DNA of 64,000 bases, from the NCBI GenBank assembly GCA_030744435.1, contig JASLQO010000013.1, forward strand, positions 555,849 through 619,848. The letters are read 5' to 3'. The number at the start of each line of letters is the position of its first letter. The stretch's first letter is position 1. This DNA is from JASLQO01 sp002327525. Lineage in GTDB: Bacteria; Pseudomonadota; Gammaproteobacteria; Pseudomonadales; Azotimanducaceae. The notes below the pieces were generated by a model. The model searched no databases, had not been told where the DNA came from, and saw only the letters and a program-made list of their open reading frames with translations. A program made the translations under genes and the position numbers. Of this stretch, positions 25,599 to 35,404 are shown one piece after another.

Positions 25599-26495
25599 AT
25601 GAGTGACTTCAAAGACAAGGTGGTCGTTATTACCGGCGCGGGTGGGGGCCTCGGCAAGGCACATGCGCTGGAGTTCGCCCGGCGCGGTGCGAAGGTTGTA
25701 GTCAACGATCTCGGTGGCAGCGGCGATGGCACCGGATCCGGAGACATGGCGGACAGCGTGGTCGCCGAGATCGAGGCCGACGGCGGCATTGCGATAGCGA
25801 ACAAGGCATCGGTTTCCGACCGGGAGGGGGCGAAATCCATCATCGATGACGCGGTTGCCGCCTTCGGCACTGTGGATATTCTGATCAACAATGCCGGAAT
25901 TCTGCGTGACAAGAGTTTCAAGAAAATCGCGCTGGATGACTGGGACATCGTGATGGACGTGCACCTCAACGGAACGGCGTATGTCACCCATGCCGCCTGG
26001 CCGATCATGTACGAAAAGAACTACGGGCGTATCGTGATGACCAGCTCCACATCGGGAATATACGGCAACTTCGGACAGGCGAACTATGGTGCTGCCAAAA
26101 TGGGGATGCTCGGCTTCGTCAATGTACTCGCTATCGAGGGGCGGTCCAAGAACATCCGGGTCAATGCACTCGCACCCGCGGCGGAGACTCGGCTGATAGG
26201 CACCATTCCGGGGGTGGAGGTGGATCCGGACAATCCGGATCCCTCGCGGCACCCAAAACTGGTAACCCCTGCTGTGCTGTTGATGTGCAGCGAGGACGCA
26301 CCCACGGGCCGCGTCATCCAGGCCGGAAACGGCCGCTTTTCGACGGCCGCGATCTTCAACAACGAAGACATCGAACTGGGTGCTGATGTCACCTACGAGG
26401 ACTTGCTGGAGCGCAAGGACGAGCTGCTGGATATGTCCGGCGCCACGGAAGGTTGGAGCTGGATGCGCAAACGCATGGCCGAGAGCCAGTCGTAG
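25599..26495 (+). CDS. SDR of the (3R)-hydroxyacyl-CoA dehydrogenase / MFE-2 type
   Basis: A 298-residue SDR with TGAGGGLGKAHALEFARRGA and VVVNDLGG, the extended glycine-rich loop of peroxisomal multifunctional enzyme 2 (HSD17B4) dehydrogenase domains. NNAGILRD and the catalytic Ser in SSTSG and Tyr/Lys in NYGAAK follow. The C-terminal LERKDELLDMSGATEG is typical of stand-alone bacterial homologues. It would oxidise (3R)-hydroxyacyl-CoA in side-chain degradation. Start ATG 25599. The next gene starts 13 bp after its stop. Confidence 0.9.
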   Translation: MSDFKDKVVVITGAGGGLGKAHALEFARRGAKVVVNDLGGSGDGTGSGDMADSVVAEIEADGGIAIANKASVSDREGAKSIIDDAVAAFGTVDILINNAGILRDKSFKKIALDDWDIVMDVHLNGTAYVTHAAWPIMYEKNYGRIVMTSSTSGIYGNFGQANYGAAKMGMLGFVNVLAIEGRSKNIRVNALAPAAETRLIGTIPGVEVDPDNPDPSRHPKLVTPAVLLMCSEDAPTGRVIQAGNGRFSTAAIFNNEDIELGADVTYEDLLERKDELLDMSGATEGWSWMRKRMAESQS

Positions 26496-26508
26496 TGCTA
26501 CACGCGGC

Positions 26509-27657
26509 GTGCTGAAACTGATCTTCTCCGGCGGCTTCCGCCCGTTCTTCCTGGGAGCGGGTGTCTTTGCGTGCGCCTCCATGGGTGCCTGGATGGTTGC
26601 GTTGCGGGGCGTGGTGGTGCCGGCTGATGGCGTCGTGCCCCTGCTCTGGCATGGACACGAACTGGTGTTTGGCTACGCGGCCGCCGTGCTTGCTGGCTTC
26701 CTGTTCACGGCGCTGCCCAACTGGACGAGGACTGAGTCCGTGAGCGGTGCGTCTCTCGTTGCGTGGTTCGTTCTCTGGTGTGCGGCTCGCCTGGCCAATG
26801 TGATGTTCCCTCCGCTCCTGCTCACGGGGGCGATCGATTGCCTGTTTCTGTTGTCGCTTGCGCTGCATCTTTGGATACGAATCCTGCATGCCCGCAACTA
26901 CCGCAACCTGGGTGTGGCGGTGGCGGTCACGTTGATGGGAGCTGCCAACGTACTCTGGTACGTCGAGGTAATCGTCGATGGATATCCCAGCTACGGAGTA
27001 CGCTTCGGGCTCGCCTGCGTGGTGTGGATGCTGTGCCTGATCGGTGGACGCCTGGCGTCCAACTTCACCCGAAACTGGTTGCGCGCCCGGGGGCACGAAC
27101 GGCTGCCGGCGGCCCCGGGCCGCCTCGATTTGTATGCGCTGGGTCTGTCGGCCGCGGCGCTGTTGGCCTGGGTGATGGCGCCTCACGATGTGCTCTCCGG
27201 ATGGGCGTTGGTGGCGGCGGGCGCGTTGAATCTGGTGAGACTTTCACGCTGGTGCGGGCTCGCGACCCGGGAGGAAATACTGCTGGCGGTGCTGCACGTT
27301 GGTTATCTGTGGTTGTCGTTGGCCCTCACCTTGCTGGGGGTGGAGATTCTCGCACCGTCGGTCTTCGCGGCAGGGACCGGTCTGCATGCCCTGACAGCGG
27401 GTGCTGTGGGCCTGATGACGGTTGCCGTGATGACGCGCGCGAGCCTGGGTCATACCGGGCGGCAATTGACTGCCGATACTCTCACGACGGCGGTGTATCT
27501 GTTGATTGGCGTGAGTGCGTTGCTGCGGATGGCCGCGCCCTACCTGCCGGGAGCAGCGGCGCAACCGCAGCTGGTGGCGGGAATGGTGTGGTGTGCGGGT
27601 TTCGCGGCGTTCGCTGTCGGCTACGGCCGTTATCTGTTGAGCCCGCGGGTCAGCTGA
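26509..27657 (+). CDS. NnrS-family membrane protein
   Basis: A 382-residue polytopic protein with about 12 hydrophobic helices. The NnrS hallmarks are FSGGFRPFFLGAGVFA at the start, LLWHGHELVFGYAAAVLAGFLFTA, and later AGTGLHALTAGAVGLMTVAVMTRASLGHTGR, with several conserved His. GTG 26509 is chosen because the conserved start follows at once and it lies just after the SDR stop; there is no clear ribosome site, so coupling is likely. NnrS proteins are haem/copper membrane proteins linked to nitric oxide tolerance. Its end overlaps the convergent BCCT gene by 8 bp. Confidence 0.9.
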   Translation: MLKLIFSGGFRPFFLGAGVFACASMGAWMVALRGVVVPADGVVPLLWHGHELVFGYAAAVLAGFLFTALPNWTRTESVSGASLVAWFVLWCAARLANVMFPPLLLTGAIDCLFLLSLALHLWIRILHARNYRNLGVAVAVTLMGAANVLWYVEVIVDGYPSYGVRFGLACVVWMLCLIGGRLASNFTRNWLRARGHERLPAAPGRLDLYALGLSAAALLAWVMAPHDVLSGWALVAAGALNLVRLSRWCGLATREEILLAVLHVGYLWLSLALTLLGVEILAPSVFAAGTGLHALTAGAVGLMTVAVMTRASLGHTGRQLTADTLTTAVYLLIGVSALLRMAAPYLPGAAAQPQLVAGMVWCAGFAAFAVGYGRYLLSPRVS

Positions 27658-29194
27658 TCGGCGGTGTCCTCTCGTCCTCGCGCAGGCTCTTCCAGAAAGC
27701 GGCGCTCATCATCAGTACGACCACCAACAAGGGAACCGAAACGGCCACCACGGCCGATTGCAGGGGGCGCAATCCCCCTATCTTGATGAGGGTGATGGGC
27801 AGCAGGCCAAGCGCGACGGCCCAGAAGACGCGATTCCAGCGCGCCGGGTGTGAGTCTCGCGGCAGTGCCCGGGTCGTTGAAGAGGCGAGCGTATAGGAGG
27901 CCGAATCGTAGCTGGTGGCGGCGAAGATGATGCACACGATGCAGAAGACGGGTAGCACGAGCCCGGCCAGGGGCAGGGAGGCCACGACGTCTACCACGGC
28001 GGCAGGGGCCCCGGCATTGTTGAGTGTGTCCAGTACGGGTAGCTGTCCCGACAGTTCCAGGTGCACCGCGTAGTTGCCGAGCACGACGAAGAACAAGGTG
28101 GTGCCGAGGGTGCCCCAGCCCAGCGATCCGAGTATGACCTGGCGGATGGTGCGCCCGCCGGAGATCTTGGTGATGAAGATACCCATGAAGGGTCCGAGCG
28201 CCAGCCACCAGGCCCAGTAGAAAACGGTCCAGGCTTCCACGAAGTCCGACGTGCCACTGGGATCGGTCCAGGTGCTCATGCGCACGAAGTTTTGCAGGAA
28301 GAATCCCACGGTACTGGTGCCCAGCTCGAGGATGTAGACGGTCGGACCCGTCACCAGCACGAATACCAGCAGCGCGAACGCGAGCCAGACAGCAAGGTTG
28401 CTGAGGCGCTTGATACCTTTTTCGAGTCCGGCCCAGACGCTCGCCGCGAACAGTAATGTGACCAGCGAAATGACGGCCACCTTCAGGGCGTAGGTATCCT
28501 CGAAGTCGAACATCCAGCGCAGGCACGCCGAGATGAGAGGCACGGCGAGACCGATGCCGGTGCTGCATGCGCCTACCAGCCCGATCATGTAGGTGAGATC
28601 GATTAGGCGTCCCGGGAAGCGGTGCGCCCACTGGCCGATAACGGGTTCACAGGCGCTACTCAGCCGTAACGCCGGTATGCCCCTGACGTGGTAGGCGTAG
28701 GCCATGGCGATTGCCGGCAGGCAGTAGAGTGCCCACCCGGTGAACCCCCAGTGAAAGACCGGGTAGCTGGTCGACCAGCGTAGCGCCTCCTGGCTTTCAG
28801 GCACCACCTGGAATGGCGGTGCCTGATAGTAGTGCGCCCATTCGATCGTGCCCCAGTACAAAACGCTCGTGCCGATACCGCCGCAAAACAGCATGGCCGC
28901 CCAGCTGAAAGTGGAGAAGTCCGGCGCATCGCCGTTGCCGCCGAGGCGTACGCGTCCGTGGTGAGAGAACGCCAGATACAACAACAGGCTGATCGCGGCA
29001 ATGCTGAAGAGAATGTAACCTACACCGAGGCGCTCGGTGACGAAGACGAATGCTTGGTTGAGAACCGCGGCACCCGCCTCGGGATACAGGCCCAGCGGCA
29101 CGCAGACCGCGAATACGGTGATCGCACTCGCAATGAAGATGAACCAGTCGATGTTGCCTGCCGAGTCCGGCTGCGTCGCGTTCTCTGGCCGCAT
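27650..29194 (-). CDS. BCCT-family betaine/carnitine/choline transporter
   Basis: A 514-residue membrane protein with 12 predicted helices. Signature stretches are SWAAMLFCGGIGTSVLYWGTIEW, VFHWGFTGWALYCLPAIAMAY and WTVFYWAWWLALGPFMGIFI, the last including the aromatic box of BCCT substrate sites. ATG 29194 is the first Met before the conserved core; upstream frame is non-homologous. It is divergent from the choline-dehydrogenase-like gene, whose start is 57 bp away, so choline or a similar quaternary amine is the likely cargo. Confidence 0.9.
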   Translation of the reverse strand: MRPENATQPDSAGNIDWFIFIASAITVFAVCVPLGLYPEAGAAVLNQAFVFVTERLGVGYILFSIAAISLLLYLAFSHHGRVRLGGNGDAPDFSTFSWAAMLFCGGIGTSVLYWGTIEWAHYYQAPPFQVVPESQEALRWSTSYPVFHWGFTGWALYCLPAIAMAYAYHVRGIPALRLSSACEPVIGQWAHRFPGRLIDLTYMIGLVGACSTGIGLAVPLISACLRWMFDFEDTYALKVAVISLVTLLFAASVWAGLEKGIKRLSNLAVWLAFALLVFVLVTGPTVYILELGTSTVGFFLQNFVRMSTWTDPSGTSDFVEAWTVFYWAWWLALGPFMGIFITKISGGRTIRQVILGSLGWGTLGTTLFFVVLGNYAVHLELSGQLPVLDTLNNAGAPAAVVDVVASLPLAGLVLPVFCIVCIIFAATSYDSASYTLASSTTRALPRDSHPARWNRVFWAVALGLLPITLIKIGGLRPLQSAVVAVSVPLLVVVLMMSAAFWKSLREDERTPPIS

Positions 29195-29251
29195 AGGAAC
29201 CCGGCATAAAAAAACAGCGCGTAGCCTACAGCAGTGAGGGAACCATCGCGA

Positions 29252-30922
29252 ATGAGCAAGCCCGTTGACAGCAGCCAGCACTACGACTACATCATCGTCG
29301 GCGCGGGATCCGCCGGTTGCGTCCTGGCCAATCGGTTGAGTGCCGATGCCGCATGCCGGGTGCTGCTGCTGGAGGCTGGCGGTGTCAACCGGAGTGTGTT
29401 CATCCGCATGCCGGCGGCGCTGTCCATTCCGATACACCGGCGCGCCTACAACTGGGGCTACGTCAGTGAACCGGAGGCGGATCTCGATGGAAGGCGCGTG
29501 GGCTGTCCGAGAGGCCGGGGACTCGGTGGCTCGTCCGCCATCAACGGGATGGTGTACGTGCGCGGACATGGGTGTGATTTTGACGGGTGGTGCGATACCG
29601 GTGCGGTTGGTTGGGGATACGCCGACGTGCTGCCGTACTTCCGGCGTGCGGAAAGGTGCCTGGATGCGGCGCCCGGCGACGCCTACCGTGGACGTTCGGG
29701 TCTCCTTGCCACGCGCAATGGCGAGCAGCGCAATCCGCTGTATCGCACTTTTCTCGAGGCATGCGAGCAGGCCGGGTATGCGCTGAGCGCTGATCTCAAT
29801 GGCCATCGGCAGGAGGGTTTCGGCGCGCTGCCGATGACTGTGGCCGATGGCGAACGCTGCAGTGCGGCCAGAGCGTACCTGCAGCCGGTGCGCGACAGGG
29901 CCAATCTGACGGTAACCACACGAGCGTTGGTCGAGCGCGTGAGTGTGGAAGGTGGGTGCGGGCGCAAAGTGGTGTGGCGTAAAGGACGGCGTTGGTATGT
30001 GAGCCAAGCCGGGTGTGAGGTCGTCGTGTGCGCGGGGGCTATCGACTCGCCCTGCATTTTGCAGCGCTCCGGCATTGGGCCCGAACGGCTATTGCGCGAA
30101 CACCGCATACCGGTGGAGGCGCCGTTGCCGGTGGGTGAGAATCTCATGGATCATCTTGAGATCTATCTGCAGCAGGCTTGCGCGCCCGAAGTTTCGCTCA
30201 ACCGCTCGCTCAATGTCCTGAACAGAGGCTGGATCGGTGCACGCTGGCTGATGACACGGGATGGTCTGGGTGCGACCAATCACTTCGAGGTAGGGGGCTT
30301 CATCCGTAGCGCGGCAGGTATACAGTGGCCCAATATCCAGTTCCACTTCCTGCCGGCCGCCATGTCCTACGACGGCAGGCGGGTCGCGCCCGTCCCTGGC
30401 TATCAGGTGCACATCGGGCCGATGCTGCCTGCCAGTCGCGGCAGCGTGTGCATCAGCTCGGATGAAGCGGGTGCGGCGCCGCGCATCCGCTTCAACTATC
30501 TCGCCGAGAAGGAAGACAGGCTCATCTTTCGACAATCCGTCAAGCTCGCTCGCGAAATACTGGCGCAACCGGCGCTTGCGCGCTACAACCGTGGCGAGCT
30601 ACAGCCCGGAGCAGAGATCAGTAGCGACGATGCGATCGATGCCTTCATTCGTGCAAGCGCCGAGAGCGCCTATCACCCTTGCGGCACCTGCCGTATGGGC
30701 GTGAACGAGTATTCGGTCGTGGACGTCGAAGGGCGCGTGCACGGTATCGAGGGACTGCGAGTGGCGGATGCGTCGCTGTTTCCGGTCATCACGAACGGCA
30801 ACCTCAATGCGCCGACCATAATGCTGGCTGAGAAGATTGCGGGTGCGATGACGGGTGACGTCCTCGCACCGGATCCCAAGCCTGTTTTCGTCGATGGACA
30901 GTGGCGTACTCGGCAACGCTGA
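29252..30922 (+). CDS. betA: GMC oxidoreductase, choline dehydrogenase-like
   Basis: A 556-residue FAD enzyme from ATG 29252 (GAGGGA upstream; the GTG at 29234 is less likely). The ADP-binding GAGSAGCVLANRLS opens the protein. The GMC signature 1 (GRGLGGSSAINGMVY) is near residue 95, signature 2 (GAIDSPCILQRSGIGP) is mid-protein, and the catalytic His (AYHPCGTCRMG) and Asn (NGNLNAPTIMLAEK) lie at the end. With the divergent BCCT transporter it suggests choline uptake and oxidation to betaine aldehyde. No betaine aldehyde dehydrogenase gene is in the window, and other alcohols are possible. Confidence 0.85.
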   Translation: MSKPVDSSQHYDYIIVGAGSAGCVLANRLSADAACRVLLLEAGGVNRSVFIRMPAALSIPIHRRAYNWGYVSEPEADLDGRRVGCPRGRGLGGSSAINGMVYVRGHGCDFDGWCDTGAVGWGYADVLPYFRRAERCLDAAPGDAYRGRSGLLATRNGEQRNPLYRTFLEACEQAGYALSADLNGHRQEGFGALPMTVADGERCSAARAYLQPVRDRANLTVTTRALVERVSVEGGCGRKVVWRKGRRWYVSQAGCEVVVCAGAIDSPCILQRSGIGPERLLREHRIPVEAPLPVGENLMDHLEIYLQQACAPEVSLNRSLNVLNRGWIGARWLMTRDGLGATNHFEVGGFIRSAAGIQWPNIQFHFLPAAMSYDGRRVAPVPGYQVHIGPMLPASRGSVCISSDEAGAAPRIRFNYLAEKEDRLIFRQSVKLAREILAQPALARYNRGELQPGAEISSDDAIDAFIRASAESAYHPCGTCRMGVNEYSVVDVEGRVHGIEGLRVADASLFPVITNGNLNAPTIMLAEKIAGAMTGDVLAPDPKPVFVDGQWRTRQR

Positions 30923-31051
30923 CGCCGGATTGGCGAAATTCGCCACTAGCTGTGCCTTGGTATGTCCGCCATCCTATTGATTTTTCAATAAATTATTGGT
31001 GGTACCGATCTTGCTTGTCTAATGCTGTCACAGTGAGAGGATAGTTCGATC

Positions 31052-31510
31052 ATGACAGAGCAGACCACAGAGCACCTGAAGAATCGCAACGTGTGGATGC
31101 GTGCGGTGTACATGTTGTTATTCGCTTTCGCATACGGCGTAGCGGAATTCATCGTCGTGCTGGTGAGTATCTTCCAGCTCGTGGCGGTGCTGTTCACCGG
31201 ATCCGCTAACGAGCCCCTGCTGCGCTTCGGTCAGAACCTCTCTACCTATGTGTGGCAGATACTGGCGTTTGAGACCTTCAATTGCGAAGTGCTGCCGTTT
31301 CCATTTACGGATTGGCCTGATGAGTCTGTCGAGGAGGATAATCGCTGGTTGTCCGAAGACGAATCCGAGCAGGGCTACGAGGCGGCGGCGAGAGACACGG
31401 ACACCGCGGCAGAAGTAGCGCCGGAAGCCTCGAAAGGACAGACGGTGCCGGATGAGCAGGCCGAAGCCGGGTCTCGCGTCGATCGGGACGCGGACGAAGA
31501 GCGCGACTAG
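31052..31510 (+). CDS. DUF4389 membrane protein
   Basis: A 152-residue protein. Residues 1-100 match DUF4389: a hydrophobic pair (WMRAVYMLLFAFAYGVAEF, FQLVAVLFTG), then LLRFGQNLSTYVWQI and ending PFPFTDWP. The last 50 residues are an acidic, low-complexity tail. Function of the family is unknown; it is common next to transporters or lipid genes in proteobacteria. It starts after an AT-rich gap containing a small palindrome (TATTGA-tttt-TCAATA, 30975-30990). Confidence 0.85.
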   Translation: MTEQTTEHLKNRNVWMRAVYMLLFAFAYGVAEFIVVLVSIFQLVAVLFTGSANEPLLRFGQNLSTYVWQILAFETFNCEVLPFPFTDWPDESVEEDNRWLSEDESEQGYEAAARDTDTAAEVAPEASKGQTVPDEQAEAGSRVDRDADEERD

Positions 31511-31581
31511 CCTCGCTGAGTGGCTGGCCAGAACGGCACCTGTTCGCCTATTGTCTGTTCTCGCAACCGGCGAGAGAGACG

Positions 31582-32706
31582 ATGGGGTCCGGATCAGTAC
31601 TGCACAGCGCGCGCTCGTTCGCGCAAGAGGTGGTGACACCCTCGGCCGCAGATTGGGAGAAATCGCGGTGTTTGCCGGGTGAGATACTACAGATTGCGGC
31701 TGAGCGTGGCTTGACCGGATTGCTGGTACCGCGTGCGCATGGTGGCCAGGAATCGAGTTACCGCGAGAGCGCGGAAGCGGCCGAAGCCCTGGCCATGGCC
31801 GATATGGCGGTCACGTTCTGTCTGATCGTGCACAACAACGTCATGCTCTCGCTGGCCTCTCGCGGGAGCGATGATCAGATCGCGCGTTTCATGCCCGGGC
31901 TGATGTCAATGGAGACACCCGCGGCATTTCTGCTTACAGAACCGGGTGCCGGGTCGGATGCAGCCGCTATCTCCACGGCGGCTGTGCCGGATGGAGGAGA
32001 CTGGATCATCAACGGAGACAAGGCCTGGGTCACCAATGCGGTACATGCGAGATTGTTGAGCGTCTACGCGCAGACCGAACCGGCGCTCGGGTGGCGCGGA
32101 ATTGCCTGTTTTCTAGTGGACGCGCAGTCGGCCGGAGTTGCGGTGGAGCCCGCATATGATCTGCTGGGCGGACATGCACTGGGTACCGCGGGTGTACGAT
32201 TGCGAGATGTGCGCGTGCCGGCGGCCAACATGCTGGCTCCCCCAGGAGAAGGATTCAAGGCGGCGATGTCGGGCATCGACTTCGCGCGCGGTATCGTGAC
32301 CGCAATGTGTTGCGGCATGCTGAAGTGCGCGCTGGATACAGCGATCGCTTACGCTCGCGAGAGGCAGTTGTTTGGCCACACGCTCGCTTCCATGCAGGGT
32401 GTTCAATGGCAGCTGGCGGATGTTGCCACGGACCTGCACGCCGCGCGGCTGATGATGCTGCACGTGATGGACTCATTGGATGCCGGTAAAAAGGCAACAC
32501 TTGCTGCCTCGCATGCGAAGAAGTTCGCCACGCGCGTGGCTCTCAGCGGAATCGGCCAGTGCATGCAGAACATGGGTGCCAATGGGTTGAAGAGCGATGC
32601 GCCCCTCGGACGTCATCTGGCAGGTGCGAAGATCGCGCAGTATCTCGACGGCGCTACCGAGATTCAAAACGTGGTCATCTCGAGGGAGTTGTTCGGCGAC
32701 TCGTAA
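31582..32706 (+). CDS. acyl-CoA dehydrogenase
   Basis: A 374-residue acyl-CoA dehydrogenase. The middle domain has FLLTEPGAGSDAA and WIINGDKAWVTNA. The C-terminal part has RQLFGHTLASMQGVQWQLAD and the conserved MGANGLKSDAPLGRHLAG, and the catalytic Glu is in YLDGATEIQNVVISRE. Length and motifs are complete, so it should dehydrogenate an acyl-CoA and pass electrons to ETF. Start ATG 31582. Nearby genes give no clear substrate. Confidence 0.92.
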   Translation: MGSGSVLHSARSFAQEVVTPSAADWEKSRCLPGEILQIAAERGLTGLLVPRAHGGQESSYRESAEAAEALAMADMAVTFCLIVHNNVMLSLASRGSDDQIARFMPGLMSMETPAAFLLTEPGAGSDAAAISTAAVPDGGDWIINGDKAWVTNAVHARLLSVYAQTEPALGWRGIACFLVDAQSAGVAVEPAYDLLGGHALGTAGVRLRDVRVPAANMLAPPGEGFKAAMSGIDFARGIVTAMCCGMLKCALDTAIAYARERQLFGHTLASMQGVQWQLADVATDLHAARLMMLHVMDSLDAGKKATLAASHAKKFATRVALSGIGQCMQNMGANGLKSDAPLGRHLAGAKIAQYLDGATEIQNVVISRELFGDS

Positions 32707-32721
32707 GGGGTCAAGTGCGCG

Positions 32722-33110
32722 TCATCGATGCCTGAGAGCGTGGATGGTCTGGCGATTCCACCACTGGCCGATGAGGCCGAATGCCGTATTGACCAGGGAC
32801 ATGGCAGCAAAAACACCTGTGTAGCCGAATGCCGCGGCCGCGAGAAAGGACAGAGGAATGTACACCACCAGCAATCGGATGGCGGACAGCAGCAGCGGCG
32901 GCAGCGGTTTGCCAAGCGCGTTGAACGAGGCGTTGGCCGTGTTGAACATCCCGGTGAAGCCAATGCTGATTGGTACCATGTAGAGAAAAGTCACCGCAAC
33001 CTCCGCGATGGCGGCATCGTCGCTGACGAATCCCACGAACGTCGCGCCACCGAGCCACGTGATGGAGGCTGCCAGTACCCCTGGATCAGACAGTAGCGAT
33101 AGATGATGGC
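32722..33110 (-). pseudogene. MATE-family efflux transporter relic (C-terminal ~125 residues)
   Basis: The minus-strand frame reads ASITWLGGATFVGFVSDDAA, then FTGMFNTANASFNALGKP and three hydrophobic helices to the end (IRLLVVYIPLSFLAAAAFGY, GVFAAMSLVNTAFGLIG). This is the last third of a MATE drug/Na+ antiporter, normally about 450 residues. Upstream of about 33,110 the homology stops and an oppositely oriented relic begins. Confidence 0.75.
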
Positions 33111-33134
33111 AAGTGACCGATCAACGGCGAGCCC

Positions 33135-33581
33135 ATGACGCGTTACCACGCGCATCAGCGGGATGAAAACGGGGAGGGTGAAGGAGACTTCTGGGTGACG
33201 GGCGACGGTGTTCTGATGAAACTCGATATGACCCACAGTAACAGACGCGGCCGCGTGTCCAATGTGGAGTCGGTACTCGAAGGTCTGGCCATGGGTCCAC
33301 AACCGGAGTGTTTGTTCACAGTGCCGGCCAATTACAATTCCATCAAGACCGGTGGCCCTCTCGAGTCGCTCGGTTCTTTCGGCAAGTAGAATTCTCAACC
33401 GCCCGCGAGTCCGCCCCCAGTCTAGCAAGTCACGCCGGCACAATCCGAGCCTGCGGTTGAGGAGAGTGCTGGGAAAGACGTTTCTCAGGCCACCCAGGAA
33501 GAAGCGAGACCTAGCGTCAAGGAAACCGCACGTGCCGTAGGGAACCGATTCAAGAAGCTGTTCAAGAAAGCGACCGACTGA
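33135..33581 (+). pseudogene. relic of a DUF4412-like exported protein (N-terminus lost, frameshifted)
   Basis: Frame 1 (to the stop at 33389) reads DFWVTGDGVLMKLDMTHSN, then VPANYNSIKTGGPLESLG, resembling the C-terminal half of DUF4412-type periplasmic proteins. Past a break near 33,390-33,425 a second frame gives a Gln/Glu-rich tail and ends in RFKKLFKKATD at TGA 33581, a plausible true C-terminus. The two pieces probably formed one gene. Its missing 5' end abuts the missing 5' end of the MATE relic. Family assignment is tentative. Confidence 0.5.
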
Positions 33582-33646
33582 AGATACGCGAGTTGGCGGA
33601 TTGCCCGCCAAAAAGAAATCGGCCAATCGTCCCGGGCGGTCTGGCG

Positions 33647-34159
33647 CTATCGCGCCGGGGTGTCGGCGCGTGGACGTAGAACCAGGGTTTGCTTGAAGCC
33701 GAAACCTCGCGAATTGTCGATCAATGTCACCGTCGATGGACAAAACTGGTAAACACCGGCCGCTCCGAGGTGGCCGGCCAGGGTGTCTTGGGCGAACTCC
33801 CGCAAGAACGCATAACGGGCGGCGAGCAGTTCGAGCCGCTCGCTCTCCTCCTCACCGGTGAGCCGACGGCCGATCCCGGTCATCTGAAGCCCCTGAATGT
33901 TCTTGAAATCATCGTACTGCCTGGCAATAGTAACGGCCGCCAGCCCGCCGGAATCCAGATGCCGGGAATGGCGCGTCTTTGGATCCGACAACCAGAAAAC
34001 GTCGAAGCCCAGATACGCATACATCAGCGAGACGGCGTGCGGCTCGCCTCCCTGCGCAGTCGCCAGGGTCAGTACGCTGTGACGGCTCAACTGCTCGCCG
34101 ATCGCACCTCTCAGCTCGTCCTCATCGAGGGACACGGCAACTTCGCCCAGACAGTTCAA
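33647..34159 (-). CDS. pyridoxamine-5'-phosphate-oxidase-fold (PPOX/YhbP-like) protein
   Basis: A 170-residue split-barrel flavin-binding-type protein: SVLTLATAQGGEPHAVSLMYAY, then VFWLSDPKTRHSRHL and VTIARQYDDFKNIQGLQMTG. This pattern fits small PPOX-like proteins such as YhbP, which may bind FMN or haem; the reaction is unknown. It lies 24 bp after the CoA-transferase stop (34184), on the same strand, so it may be the last gene of the UbiX-UbiD-CaiB operon. Confidence 0.8.
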   Translation of the reverse strand: MNCLGEVAVSLDEDELRGAIGEQLSRHSVLTLATAQGGEPHAVSLMYAYLGFDVFWLSDPKTRHSRHLDSGGLAAVTIARQYDDFKNIQGLQMTGIGRRLTGEEESERLELLAARYAFLREFAQDTLAGHLGAAGVYQFCPSTVTLIDNSRGFGFKQTLVLRPRADTPAR

Positions 34160-34183
34160 TGTTTAACGAGTTTTCGGTTCGTT

Positions 34184-35404
34184 TCATTCGAATGTACCCC
34201 GTGCTTTCTGGTCATCGAATTCTCGATCTTTCATACCCAGCAATTGCTTGAACACCGTTTCGTTGTCCGCACCGAGCAAGGGTGCTGCGCGGGTCACCTC
34301 TCCGGGCGTTGCCGACAGCGCCGGACCCGGAAACCAGTAGGCCTGGTCACCGATCACCGGATGGTAACGGCGGCGCCAGTTCCGATAGTCCTCTAGTTGC
34401 GGGTCGTCGAACAGATCGGCGACCGTGTTTACTGGATGGGCCGTAATCCCCGCCGCCTGCAGGGCTTCAGCAGCTTCTCCTGCGTCCCGCATGGCGCAGG
34501 CCTGCGTGATGACACCGTCAAGTTCGGTGAGATGCACGTGCCTCGCGGCACCGGTGACAAAACGCGGATCCGTCGCCAGCTCAGGCAAATCGAGACAACG
34601 CAGCAGTGTCTGAAACTCCTCATCGGAGCGACAGGACAGGGCCAGCCAGCGATCGTCCCGGCAAGGGTAAGCGCCATGCGGTGCGGCGACGGTGTCCGCA
34701 TTGCCGCGACGAGTGGCCACTGCACCGGTGCGATCCTGGTCAAACAGCGCTCCGGCCATGAAATGCAGACCGGTTTCGTACTGAGAGAGATCCAGTTCTG
34801 CGCCCTTGCCGGTACGGCGGCTGCGGTCGAGGGCGGCAAGTACAGCAGCGGTGCCGAGCCCCGAAGCGATGAAATCGATGTAGGGACCGTAGAGCAGCAT
34901 GGGTGGCCCATCCGTTTCGCCGATGGTGCCACAGAATCCGGCAAGCGACGACAACTGCGAGCCAAATCCCGGGGTATGTGCACGCGGTCCGCTCTGTCCC
35001 ATGTTGCACGTAGACAAAAAAACCAAATCCGGGTGAGTCTCGCATACGTCCCGGTAGCCGAGGCCGAGGCGCGCCATGACACCCGGGCGCATGTTTTCCA
35101 CCACCAGATCGGCCCAATCGATGAGGCGGTGGGCGAGAGCGAGTCCGGCGGGAGTCTTCAGATTGAGGGTGACGCCGTATTTGGAATCATTGAAGAAAGC
35201 GAAACAGCCACCACGGTCCACGCCCGGCCTGCCCTCTTTGTAGGGTGGGTATTCCAGCCGAAAACCGTCGGGGCGGTCATGTGACTCCACATGTACGACC
35301 ACCGCGCCGAAATTGCCGAGTACCTTGCCGATATGCGGACCCGCCGCATAGCCGCCGAATTCGACGACTTTCACTCCTTCGAGTGCGTTGCCGGTCTCCA
35401 TCAT
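34184..35404 (-). CDS. CaiB/BaiF-family CoA-transferase (second of a pair)
   Basis: A 406-residue class III CoA-transferase. It begins GVKVVEFGGYAAGPHIGKVL and VVVHVESHDRPD, then ADLVVENMRPGVMARLGLGY and the catalytic-Asp region in LYGPYIDFIASGLG. GKGAELDLSQYE and a C-terminal GITAHPVNTVADLFDD follow. Members move CoA between acids without free CoA. Its ATG overlaps the stop of the preceding CoA-transferase (ATGA), so the two are made together and may form a heteromer, as seen for paired BbsE/BbsF-like enzymes (analogy only). Confidence 0.92.
   Translation of the reverse strand: MMETGNALEGVKVVEFGGYAAGPHIGKVLGNFGAVVVHVESHDRPDGFRLEYPPYKEGRPGVDRGGCFAFFNDSKYGVTLNLKTPAGLALAHRLIDWADLVVENMRPGVMARLGLGYRDVCETHPDLVFLSTCNMGQSGPRAHTPGFGSQLSSLAGFCGTIGETDGPPMLLYGPYIDFIASGLGTAAVLAALDRSRRTGKGAELDLSQYETGLHFMAGALFDQDRTGAVATRRGNADTVAAPHGAYPCRDDRWLALSCRSDEEFQTLLRCLDLPELATDPRFVTGAARHVHLTELDGVITQACAMRDAGEAAEALQAAGITAHPVNTVADLFDDPQLEDYRNWRRRYHPVIGDQAYWFPGPALSATPGEVTRAAPLLGADNETVFKQLLGMKDREFDDQKARGTFE

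Noticed and set aside
26763..27896. 377-codon plus-strand frame inside NnrS
   Set aside because: Gly/Arg-rich shadow; the NnrS frame has the conserved His motifs and membrane helices.
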